Assembly: GCA_910589415.1 (NCBI GenBank)
Contig: OU342639.1
Location: forward strand, 11,850,268 to 11,914,267
Direction: 5' to 3'
Origin: Malachius bipustulatus
Lineage: Eukaryota > Arthropoda > Insecta > Coleoptera > Melyridae
Length of the DNA: 64,000 nucleotides
In this document: one piece after another, positions 25,811 through 37,600 of the stretch
Position numbering within the stretch: the stretch's first letter is position 1
Layout: every line of letters starts with the position of its first letter
Notes under the pieces: generated by a model
The model's input: the letters and a program-made list of their open reading frames with translations, nothing else
What the model was told of the DNA's origin: nothing
The model's database searches: none
Translations under genes and position numbers: made by a program

Positions 25811-27515
25811 GAATTCAAAGCCGTTCTAGTATTATAGGTACATAACAATTTCTGTTAAAGGGATAAGATGACATCAGCACCAGAGCTCTCACGGTGACGT
25901 TTTCTCCATTTTGAAATTGGGCTTACCTACTGACATTTTCAACTCGGAAGTTTATAAGTTTTTTCGAGAGTTTTTTTTATAAATTTAATGATTTTTTCTT
26001 CTACTGAAGCAATCCCTACCTAGGTCTTTACAGATTTGTCAGGAACCTTTTGATGGGTTCAACTTTGGAAATAGAAAAAAAATCGGAGTAGGGTCACTGT
26101 TGTAAAAACGCCACCGACAAAAGATTAATAGAAACGTAATTTTTTACAGTAGTGTTTAAATTCGGCAAATATAAGAAAAATCAGTGGTTCCGAAGCCTAT
26201 AGTGATTTGACTTTGGATATCGAAGAAGAATCGGAATATTTCAAAATTTAATTGAAAAAACTCTTGAAGGACATGACATCGACATGATTATTATTATTCC
26301 GGGGATCCCCTTCAAGTTTACAGTTCAGTTACGTGTATTTTAGGTCACGATATTAAATATGTACCTACATTAGCAGGATCCATGATTCATCCTGTATGTA
26401 CATTGAAGATATTCCGACAACCGATGATTTATTATTAACTTTCTTGGAAGTTAAACCGTACATTCATTATCGAGTATGGTTGATAAGAACGTAATGACCT
26501 TGACGTCATAGATATTTGTGTCTGCGAAAAATAAAATACTTAACACAGAATAGTTGAAATATTATAATTAGGTATTCCGTTTAATAATTGAACAAGAATG
26601 TTCTCAAGTCTGTTTGAATATTTTCCTCTTAAACGCCTACTAACTAGAACTATTTTACTACTAACTGCTTTGACGTTGACATGTGAAAATGTCAAAGCAG
26701 AATGTGCCTCGATTGCGAAAGCGTTTAAATTGTCATTACCTGATCCTGGTCCTGGCTGATATTTTTTACTGGACTGAAAACGAATGAAAGAGTTGGTGTT
26801 GATGGTGATGGTGATGGTGGTAGTGGTGGGTGAAAGTGACTAATAACTAGAAATTTTTGAGAACAGTATCCATTAATTGACTTATTCAATATTATAATAA
26901 TTCCATTCGGAGCAAAGGAATAAAATAAATAAGTCATTGGTACTAAACCAAGACCGAGTATGTATGTTAATCTAATTGAGTGTAAATAAAAATGATAATA
27001 ATAGTCGTTACATTCATAGATAAGACAAGACGTCTAGTAGTTAGTCAGGTTCAATCTCTTGTTTTCTCGACACACTTCAAATAAATGTTAACTTTACGAT
27101 AACGGATGATTCGTTCTTTTCTTAGAAGAACTTAACTTACCGAAGATCCGTAGGTAGTTATTTTTGTAGATTTTATGACTCTATGTTTAACAGTAATTTG
27201 TTATTTTGTTATTATTTTGTTGGTAATAAATTTGCAGTAATTGGTAAATATTTGTTCAAAGCGTTTTGAGCGGATAATGCACATTTTCGTTACAGGTGCA
27301 ACAATTTATATACAAGCGCGTTAAGAAAATATACCTGTTAGGAAAATTCCTGTATTTCTACATCTTGTTCACTTTCAGAGCTTTCGGCTCATATTGTCAA
27401 TACTTTATAACCTCCGCCGTTTGTTTTAAGATTTCTTTTTATTACGATTTCTATATAAAGTTCCCGCGCACGGTTCCTTCCAACCCGAGGGGTAAGACAC
27501 TGGCAATGAATGTGT

Positions 27516-27595
27516 ACAACACTGCCAAATATTTCCAAACATTTCCAAACATTGCCAAATATTTCCAAGCATTTCCAAACATTTCCAAAACTGTG
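27516..27595 (+). repeat. Minisatellite, unit about 10 bp (ATTTCCAAAC)
   Basis: Seven to eight copies of ATTTCCAAAC and variants (ATTGCCAAAT) in a row. It generates overlapping open frames on both strands, which I take to be artefacts. Confidence 0.85.
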
Positions 27596-30213
27596 TACAG
27601 ACATTTCCACAGAGTGTCCTACCCCTCGTTCCAACCATTCCACGACTCTGGTGTGCGTGCTTCGCTAGTTGATCACTGGGTTGCCTACCAACAACAACCA
27701 CGGAGGGAAATGGAGATCTAGGTCTCTTTTTTACTACTTACCAAAGAGCAGCCAGTTCGCAAAGTTTGCAGGAATCGACAAAAACTAATCGGTTTTATCT
27801 TCATTAACCTAACGTGGTCCTACGTTGTGTATTTTTTTACCAGAAAAAAAAAACAAAAAAAAACTTGCAATGGCAGTGCCATTTTAAATATAAAACCATA
27901 TCGTCTCCAGTATAAATTGATAAATAAATTAAAAAAAAAAAAAAACACTCACATAGGGTTGATAAAATTTCCATTGTTCAGTTAACTTTAAGAATTATCC
28001 TCGATAATTCACAGCAGACCGACTGAAAACTCAACTGGATCTTCTGAAAACTGCTATATTAAATCGGAATTTCACCCAAATCATCAGAAACTGCCACCGC
28101 CATTGACGTTTGAAATGTGGCGTCGTCTTCTACATACATCTCAGTCTAGACTTTGAATCGTCCCATAATTAAATTCAAAATAATCCATCAGGGAAAGCTT
28201 ACATTCATAAGTTTCAATTTGCAGTTGAAAAGAAATAAATCAGGTAATATACTTCAAGAGAACCAAATCCTGATTGAACTTCTTCATTCGATGCGAGAAA
28301 TATAGGTATATTCAATTCCAAATAATTTGTTGTATAAATTAATTTAACAGAAATTGCTGTAAAGGTCGTTGGCAATTACATGGCCGTTGAAACTCATAGT
28401 CTACCGCTGTCCCAGGTTTCGGAAATAAGAATTCGCAACCCCTATAGTGACTGTGACGCAGTCATAACGGTTGCAGAAAAAAATAAATTAAGACTAATTT
28501 TATACGAAAACACCTGTAAAAAATGTGTCAAAATCGGGTGCGGAATCGTCTAAAGGTTTCCATCCAAGTATAACGAGGCTCGGCGTTTTATAAAATAACG
28601 AGTCTAGTAGATATTATAGAAAAATGTGTTGTTTGTGATCGTTGCTAGTTGCTATTTCAGTTTCGCAACGTCTATGAAGAGAAAATAAAGTAAAATCAAA
28701 TCTCTCCGACAGCAAAATCGATACATGAACGTTCGTCAGCTTTGCCATTTTCCTTTGACAATCATATTTGCTACCTACAGTATAATGCTTTTCCTCCCAG
28801 AAATAGAATGGATGTAAAAACAGTCTTAAGCGCACGAAGATTAAACAATACGACAGTCTCAATTTCCACAAGACCTCGTCTCGTGTTCCAAGCATTAGAT
28901 TTTCGAAAAAAAAAAAATGCTGGATGGATGAGTATCGAGTGCTGGATAGATGATGGGAAAAACATGTGAAAGGCTTTCATTCTTACATAACGAGGGCATG
29001 GAAACTGAACGTCTCTATTCAGGCGCACCTGAAAATAGCTTGCGAATCTGAGAAGGGATTTAAATCAAAGCACAAAACCGGGATTCATTTCATTTTAACC
29101 CCTAATACGTCCTCCTGCATCACAATATAATAGGTAGGTACAGAATTAGTATTAAAGTAGGCCCGGTAATACGATACGTCGCATTATACTTACGCTTCAC
29201 TTTCATGTCAGTTTATTGGAAACATGTTCAACGTGCCACTTCGTAACGTAAGCGGACAAAGTCTACTCCGAGAATACGAACCACTTTCAACCAACAATAA
29301 TAAGACACGATTTTGTTCTTCTACGATTTGAGATGAATTCAATCGAACTATTTCGCTTTTACTGAAGCAGCAACAATCAAAATGTACGTTTTCATTTTTC
29401 TGATGATCCATTACCCATCCCATAGATAGATACATGACATGACATATCCATCCACATCCCGTACAGATTGTTGTTTTAACCTCTCATTTCAGTAAGTAGC
29501 ATTATACAAACCTCTAGATTGAAATATTGTTCATCTACCAGATTCGCCTGTTCTTTATTTCCCAAAATTTTTTAACAATTATTTTCAGTCGCTATTTACA
29601 TTACAACAACCTGAAAATGAAATAACCTATTCTTCAACTGAGCTTACTCTGTAGTCTGTAGCATCCAAAATTGTACTGACTATGCGCTGCGACTGGTGCT
29701 CTTATTTATCATGACAGGTGACTTCTAGAATAACATTTCCGAACAGACACCTATCGCTTTCGGTCAAATCGAGAGTATCAGTTCATTCTTTAGTCCGTAG
29801 CATCCAAAATTCTAGCAATGATTGTTATGTCAGCTAATGTCAAAAGAACTGTCTGAAACAGCTGAAGCGAATATTTCCGGAATACAGAATATTCAATTAT
29901 GAGGTATATGACTAGTGACTACATTCTTGATTCTGAGGGATTCAGAATTTACATTTACACGAAAAAGAAGAACATATGTTTCATAAATCATAACCTCAGT
30001 TTTTATTTAATTTTTTAAAATTTAAACAAACAAATGTTCCAATCTATCGGTAGCGGTAGGGAATGTGTTATGTCGTCGTAGGTATAGGTGCATATACATA
30101 CGTAAACTGAATTTACTGGAACAGAACGTCCGTTTTTTCACCCTTCATCCGCCTTAGTTAGGGCGACAGTTTCTTGAATGAACTTCGGGGCTTAAAAAGC
30201 TTAAAAGTCAAGT

Positions 30214-30235
30214 GGTAGGTAGGTACCTACCTACC
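30214..30235. repeat. Perfect 22-bp palindrome of GGTA/TACC units
   Basis: GGTAGGTAGGTACCTACC extended by TACC is its own reverse complement. GTAGGTA units are scattered across the window, so this is probably a simple-repeat junction rather than a binding site. Confidence 0.7.
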
Positions 30236-33225
30236 TCATACTCATGAACTTTTATTATTCGTCTTTCAACCTCAACATCTCTCGACTTACACTGGATGAT
30301 TGTTGTGACGTGAAGCGGATTATACTGAGATGTTTAACTTTATGGCATGTCGTCAGGATTTGATCATCATCAAGCTAATTCCTGTTCTTCTAGGGCTTTT
30401 GCTTCCATTTAATGTCCGAACGGTCTTCTTTCCACTCGCTAATTTTGTACTTAGGTACTTGGCCTTTTCATAATAAAACTAGAACTACTAAATTACTCAC
30501 ATTAAATGGTAACTCGCCCGTATATAATACGCGTCCTGTCGCATCCTGTCCTGTGACGTCACCTTGGGAGAATTATTCATTATTCTTTTTATTTACTTTA
30601 CAATTAATGCATAAAATCCCACTTCTTGTTCTTTTTAAACCGCTACTGTCACAAGTCATTCAATCTGTCTATTCTACCTGTCTACAAATTTTTCACACAC
30701 AAAACTAACCACAACTCTTCTCTTTTACTTTTGCGCAATCGCATTGTTACTTCTACAACTAAAGTGTCTCTGATTACTTTTATCATAATTCACTTGCTAA
30801 CCTTTTTCTTTAACGAGATAGGAGATAGATATTTGAAAAAAAATACAAGTTTTCAATGTCTAGGTTATTACGTATGTATATTGTTCTTATTGATCTGAAT
30901 TATTAATATCGAAAATGGTTGGTAGTGTTGTTCCTCGAGTTGTTCTTTTGATGCAACGAAACGTATTTATGGAACATTCGTGTAATAACCGTGGAATTTG
31001 GAGCAACAAAATGCATTTATTAATTTATTCAAAGGCCAGACTAGTAATAATGATAATAATAATTTAGTAATAACGCATGATTGCTTTCCATTTGATATGC
31101 ACGATGTGAATGCTTTCCTCATACAAGAATAGGAATTTAACAGAAAGGAAAATATCCGGCGCTATGCATAATATTAAATTTTCCAGTCGGCAAGGGAAAT
31201 GAAAGCGGACCGATGGTATGAAGCTCGAGTCAATATTTCATTGAAAATAATTATTACAGTTAGAAGACGAACAATGGTATATGATCCAAACGGCATCAGG
31301 AATACGATCCGGTCGCGTTCACAATTTTGTGTAAACAAAGCTTTTAATGGAATGAAGTTATTAAAGACTAATAATAAAAATCGCATTAAGATTGAAATTT
31401 TCCCGAATGAATGCAGAGGTATTAAAACATTTTCATTTTACAATAAAAGTCCCATTTTGAATTCAATTAATGGACCAAAAATATTGGCAATGTTCGATTT
31501 TTAACATACAATCAATGCTGTCATAAAATCCTTTTCAACATTACTACCTGCCTCTTTTTCATATTTATTTACACGAAATTATAATCTCGGTAATAAATTT
31601 CACGATTTGTTTGTGTTATTCCATTGCAACTACCTAAGCCTAGCAATTTTTCAACATACATATATACCGATAACTCCCAATTATTAGGTACTCCTCTTTC
31701 ATCCCCTTGCATTTTCATATCAGTAAATTGCATACATGTAACGGTCTTTAAATCGCTAGGCAAACCAGTTCAAGTGATTTTCTATCTAATCCAGGAGATC
31801 TTTAGTATAAAACAGGAACAATCGGTCCTGTTATACAAAGATGTTGAAGATTGTAACAAGAATTGAAAACTCGAATGCAACTCCATCACTGCCATTTTCA
31901 AGACCTGCGCAAAAACCTTCACCAAATCGATTTTGGCCTAGTATGGAAAACAATGGATAAACTCGGGAATATTCTCCCGAATTGGAAAGATGCTCGCGGG
32001 TTACTATCGTATAAAAAAAGGAACAATTTAGGTGACGAAATAGACCCCTGGGGCACTACCTCTGCCATTTATAAGGCTATAATCTTACATGGTTGTATTA
32101 GATTTTAAAGTTTACCTTTAATAAAAACAAAAAGTATAGATTAACAGTGACAAATGAAACAGGACATAAAGAAAACTGTGGTACTCAAACAAGATTTTCA
32201 GAATTAGGTCGATCTCTAGACTTTTCACAGAAGGCATTGAACTACACTTATGCAACGTAACTTCGGATATATTTATTCAAAATGGCTAAAAGTAAACAAT
32301 AGAAAACAGTTTAAGCACTAAAGATGGGAAATTTCCCATTCCAAAGAGATTGAGGAATATTAAAATATTAGAAACTAGCAATGATACCAATTGCTAGCAA
32401 TTGACCAGCGATGTTAAAAGGCATGTAAATAATATTGCAGTTACAAGGCCTCCCCAGTGAAGAACAAACTATTAAGATCATCAGCAGAAGCTCCAGTATA
32501 TTCTGCCGGATTGGATATCATAATATTGTTACGGGTCTCACAATAATAAATCACCACCACTAAGGTCTGCAAATTCCTTTATTGACTAACACAAGTTATA
32601 ACCGAAACCGTTTTACTGACGGTCTTCTGTGACAAGTTTGACTATTCAAACTTAGAACTATTCAAACTTAGATCATCCTGTATTATGTGGGATTATTTGA
32701 TTAATCTAACATTATTATAAATATGCGCTCTCGTTATCGGTACCTATATGATTACACACCCTTATTATACCCTCCAATGGCACAATTTATTAATAATTCA
32801 CAACCGATTCAGGATTGCCTATTGTCTGGGTCTGGGAAAAATAACCCTCTTTATTTATTCTTCATTATTCATAAGCTTACCTAAGATACCCTATTCCCAT
32901 ACTAATTCGAAGGGCGGGCATTTGTTTTTTGATAAGGTTCATATTATCCAGAAATACGTATCCTCGTTCCTACCCAACCGGCTAACAGAGCAAGGCTGTT
33001 ATTACATAAAAATAAAAATCAATCTTCAGAGCGCATTTACATTTTATCGTCATCGATGAATGATGGTATGAGTGACATTATTATTTCCAAACCATCCACC
33101 TCCATGAATGACCCAGTGGCGTGTACCAAAGTAAAGCGACTGCACCCTACCTGGCTCGAAATGAATGCTAGAAGTTTAGCCTGTCTAGAATAAAGCAGAA
33201 AACTCCAATTCAGCACGTATGAGGA

Positions 33226-33456
33226 ATGGATTCAAAGTGGCGAGGGAGTCATGTTTATGTTTGCTCTATTGTCGGTTGTGTTTGCTTTATTGATTTGAAG
33301 GAGGCCTTCGGTCGGTGTGACTTACACACTGCCGGTGTATGCCCAGGAATTATCATCCAGACCGTTCCTTCTGTCTCCAGAATTTTTTATTACGATGACG
33401 CCATCGCCTTTATTTCCGCCGAGTTGATACGTTCGTTTTGTTGTCTCTGTATATAA
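33226..33456 (+). pseudogene. Possible collapsed reverse-transcriptase relic
   Basis: A 76-codon open frame contains VCFIDLKEAFGR, like RT motif A, and about 40 residues later FYYDDAIAFISAEL, like the YADD box. In real RTs these are about 90 residues apart, so an internal deletion would be needed. Two matches in order make chance less likely, but the call is tentative. Confidence 0.4.
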
Positions 33457-34476
33457 CATTATAATTTTCCCTCCCGATCTTTACAATGAGTATACCCGAA
33501 CCAGACGGATTAATTCGTAACCGGGCAAACATCAGGTGAAACTAATCAGATTTAACTTAATTAACCCTACGTTGTGTACTTTTTTGATTCACCGTGATCT
33601 TTACTTTATTAACCTAACGTAATGTAACATGAAAACATTCCACTAACAAGTTTATTAATAATACAAAGGCTTGGGGTCAATTTTCCTCCTCGCTCTATTC
33701 TCCTCGCCTCACTCCAAATCTAGATAAATCTCTCATCCGGAACTTATTCTATCTACTCCGTAACAAGTCTAATTTAAAACATATTTTTATAATATAAAAT
33801 CTAAAATGAAAAATCTTCGGGAACTGGAAATGTTTCAATTACTACTATACCAAACTTGTGACACTCTCTCTTCTATCAATGTCTTATCATTTGGAATTCT
33901 TGGAGATAACGCTTACACCACCCGCAACTATTTGTGCCACCGCACTTACCAGAGCCTTTTACATCCGAAATCCATAAAAAGGAAAGTCCGAGTCTTATCG
34001 TTGAAAACCTTTCAGGGTATCTAGAAGCTATTACTGTCTCGAATGTTCCGTGAATGGAAAGCGGAAAGTTAATAGCGAACTTGTTCTAGAAGGCGCCGAG
34101 GTTCTAAATAGGTAAGCAATGTCAGTAGGCGGCCTGCAGTCAGTTCGATTAAAAAATATCTCATTCATCCTTTTTAGTTGTATGACTCGCTCCCGGTAAT
34201 CCCCCCAGTTTAATGCGCTTAAAAAATTGTAGTAACAATGAACTTTTTTTTTGAAAATTGAACGAACTAAAGCTTCAAGAATAGAACCACATGTAATCCA
34301 CAAATATATAGAAACCCTCCTCTGATATTAAATTAATAATTGATTTTGATCAACAAACTGACGAGAATATTCCTCGTTGGTAGCGGTTAATGCTACACGC
34401 GTGGGTAATGAAAAACATGTTAAAACAGTCCGTTTGCACTGATTGGTTGTATAATTAGTATTTCTGTTTGTTTCAG

Positions 34477-34648
34477 ATTTAGCTTTGAGCAATGGCTACG
34501 ATAGACGGCCGTCCCGCACAATATGGCATAACACTCAAACAGCTTCGGGACCTCATGGAACATCGAGGTCCCGAAGGGATCAGCAAAATCAATGACGTAG
34601 GAGGTGTACAAGAAATATGTAAAAAATTATACACATCACCTAGTGAAG
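34477..34648 (+). CDS. PMCA: PMCA coding exon 1 (start codon)
   Basis: Acceptor tttgtttcag precedes a 15-nt 5' UTR piece and the ATG at 34492. The start context has a purine at -3 and G at +4. The exon encodes residues 1-52 plus one base, the cytosolic N-terminus with the family-typical stretch [14 protein letters not shown]. Donor gtaggt; the intron is 80 nt. The first exon of the mRNA must lie further upstream, since this one starts at an acceptor. Confidence 0.95.
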
Positions 34649-37600
34649 GTAGGTATACTATACAGTCCCGACCGAGAGGATTCGTGGATGATTTTATAAT
34701 TTAACCTTCATATATTTTTTTTTATTAGGTCTTAGTGGCTCCCAAGTAGATCTAGATCATAGAAGAGAAACTTTCGGTTCAAATTCGATTCCCCCAAAAC
34801 CGCCAAAAACATTTCTACAATTAGTATGGGAAGCGTTACAAGACATTACTTTAATTATTCTCGAAGTAGCTGCCATTGTGTCCTTAGGTCTTTCATTTTA
34901 TCAACCTTCGAAAGATATATCGGGTAAAAACTCCAACGTAACCGCTCGTCGATGAGACCGCCTGATTTTTGACACTTATTTTCAGAGTTCGAAGATGACG
35001 AAACTAGCCATGGGTGGATAGAGGGTTTAGCTATTTTAATATCCGTTATAGTAGTTGTATTAGTAACAGCCTTCAATGACTACACGAAAGAAAGACAATT
35101 CCGAGGTCTCCAAAATCGCATAGAAGGAGAACATAAGTTTTCTGTTATACGACAAGGTGAAGTGAAGCAAGTGTCTGTCAGTGATATCGTTGTCGGTGAC
35201 ATTTGCCAGATCAAATATGGAGACCTACTGCCAGCCGATGGTCTTCTCATCCAATCCAACGATCTTAAGGTAATGTAATGTTTTGTTTCATCCTGCTGTT
35301 CCTACCTAATACGCACCCTCCCTTCCCCTTCCCCTTTACACCAAGACTCTGTTGATTATCTCGTCAATGTCGTCACTATACCTTCTAACTCGCAATGTGG
35401 ACGAAAATAAGATTCTAAACCTGTCAATAATAATTACACGGTTAGATCTATATGAGTTGCCAAAGTCTTACTTCGACCAAACTGCGGGATTAAGACAGGA
35501 ATCGGTGACGATAAAAACGCAAGAAATATTTTCACTGCTTATACAATCACGAACACAAACACAAGACTGGTTACGAGACAAAACTCTTAAAATTCTGCCA
35601 GAAACAACCAAGACACGCCTGGTTTAGTATAATGACTACTTGTACACCAAAAAAGCTGTCAAGCTACCATTTTTGGAGTTGATATAGAAACAATTTTAAA
35701 CTCGAAATTTCAATAAAATATTCGCTCTCTTCAGAATTGGAGACATCTCCAAAGCAGCGATGCATTCCTGAGGGCGATTTTTGAAATCTTCAACCGCTTT
35801 TCGGAACATTTCGAGGAGGTGATTTCCTCCCGAATTCTCATCTTCAGTTCATCCAAGGTGTGAGAAGGATGTTTGAAAACCGTTTCCTTATGGTAACCTC
35901 GCGCGCAGGGAACATCTGTCGTAAATTTCAACATTGAAACTCTAGCCGTATGGGCCGTATCGCCGTCCTGTTGAAACCAGATTTCCCCCAGATCACTCAG
36001 TTCTTCCAATTGAGGTTCAAAAAATTTTACAAACTCTCAACATAACCTTGAGCGTTGACGATAACGTAACGTCCTTTCTCCTCAAAAACCCTAAATTTGA
36101 AATGGCACACCACGCAGGTCGACGTCAGCCCAGTACAATTCTGCTTCTTCACGGCTTCAGAGAGATGGAAAAGGGTCTAGTTGCTTCGTTTTTGCAATTT
36201 TTGACCGATTAGTCGATTTCTGACGTAAGTAGTAATATCATTCTTGGGATACCGTTTGTGAATCGCTTTCGACGTCATGACGTGGAAAACCAAGAGGCAA
36301 GAGGTTAATGGGCGAGTCAAAAATTCGTTTTGATGAAATGGTGCATTTTCTTAATCCTGAAATGGCTTTTTTTGTGTACTCGACTCGGAGATAGGGATGG
36401 CAACCGCCTGCATTATTGGACTTTCAATAATTTATAAAGTCTGATCAGAGAAAAGATTTCTCTCGGAGAAAAAAATAGATGTCTTCAGAATGGGACGTAA
36501 TTTCGTGTGAGCACAGTCGACTGCCATACAAGTCGGAAAGACAATCCAGTTGGACCTCAGTTTTCTCAAAAAACGAGAACAAAAATCTCTAAAACGCCAG
36601 TTCGCAGGATAAAACGGCTTTCACTTTCGGAATTGCCATCGTTTGTCTCTATCAAGTTTCAAGGCGCCGTAAGTTGCTATTGTCGTTTTGAAAAAATCGA
36701 CATTTCCAAAACTTTCACCCGGAAAATGATATTTCTCCTGTATCTCGAAAACGGGGAGAGTTTCAGAAGAACCGCTTACGGTTGTTCTGAACTTCTCACA
36801 CTTTTTGTCATCTGAGGGGGGGATTTTTTTTTGCACACTGGGCGGTTTGAAATTAAAAAAAAAATTGATGTCTTCAGAATTGGATGTAATTTTGTCTGAG
36901 TGCACCTGACTGAAAATTTACGAGTCGGAAAAATAATCTAGTTGGACAATAAATAAAAAAAAAATTCAAGACAAAATGACGTGATTTTTACATGCTTAAA
37001 TTTTTAATCTCGAGAACGCAAAGACGCTCGATAAAATCGCTTTCAGTTTTAGGATTTCGGTCTAATAGGTCCTTCAGCAAATTTTCAAAATTCTGTCAAG
37101 TAAATTGAATTTTTGAAAAAAAATTCTGCCACTCGGTCGATTTTTCTCATAAATAATAGTCCCTTTGACGTTATTTTGACGTGATGACATGAAAATTGTA
37201 ACACAAAATGAGTCAAATATTAATAAACGTGTTGAAAATATTTTTGAAAAATTTGATTACTTATTTTTGGTGTAAACTTCGCCAGGACAGGCATCAGATT
37301 CTTGATAAGTAGTTTGATCGTTCAGCTAATCGGGCTTTTTATGTCTTGTTTTAACGTTTAAAGAAGGTTAATTTCACTTATCACTTATCGTTATGTCTCT
37401 CGGGTCAGAAGTGTTCGAAATAAGTACTTTCAACCTGGCCGGTACGTATGGTCGGTCGGCGCCCGACCACAACCCGTGCGACATTTCTATTATGGCGATA
37501 AAATTTATGACTCTCGTCCCTGTTCCAATTTCTTAAACAGAGTCGGTGAAATTATTTCGTGATTCTAGCCGGTAATTACTGAAAAATTTAGTTTTTCTAA

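Larger units (their letters stand above)
23665..33225. other. Long stretch without a supported gene
   Basis: AT-rich DNA with an RT scrap at 25.7 kb, a minisatellite at 27.5 kb, a GGTA palindrome at 30.2 kb and a hairpin at 26665-26700 (CTGCTTTGAC...GTCAAAGCAG). GTAGCATCCAAAATT occurs twice, about 140 bp apart (near 29658 and 29799). If PMCA's first exon lies upstream, all of this is intron. Confidence 0.5.

Noticed and set aside
27296..27721. 141-codon + strand frame and minus-strand frames across it
   Set aside because: Built on a 10-bp minisatellite whose unit lacks stops in several frames.
31863..32108. Frame containing EIDPWGTTSAIYKAI, resembling a stretch upstream of RT in R1-like elements
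   Set aside because: A single weak resemblance with no neighbouring RT motif.
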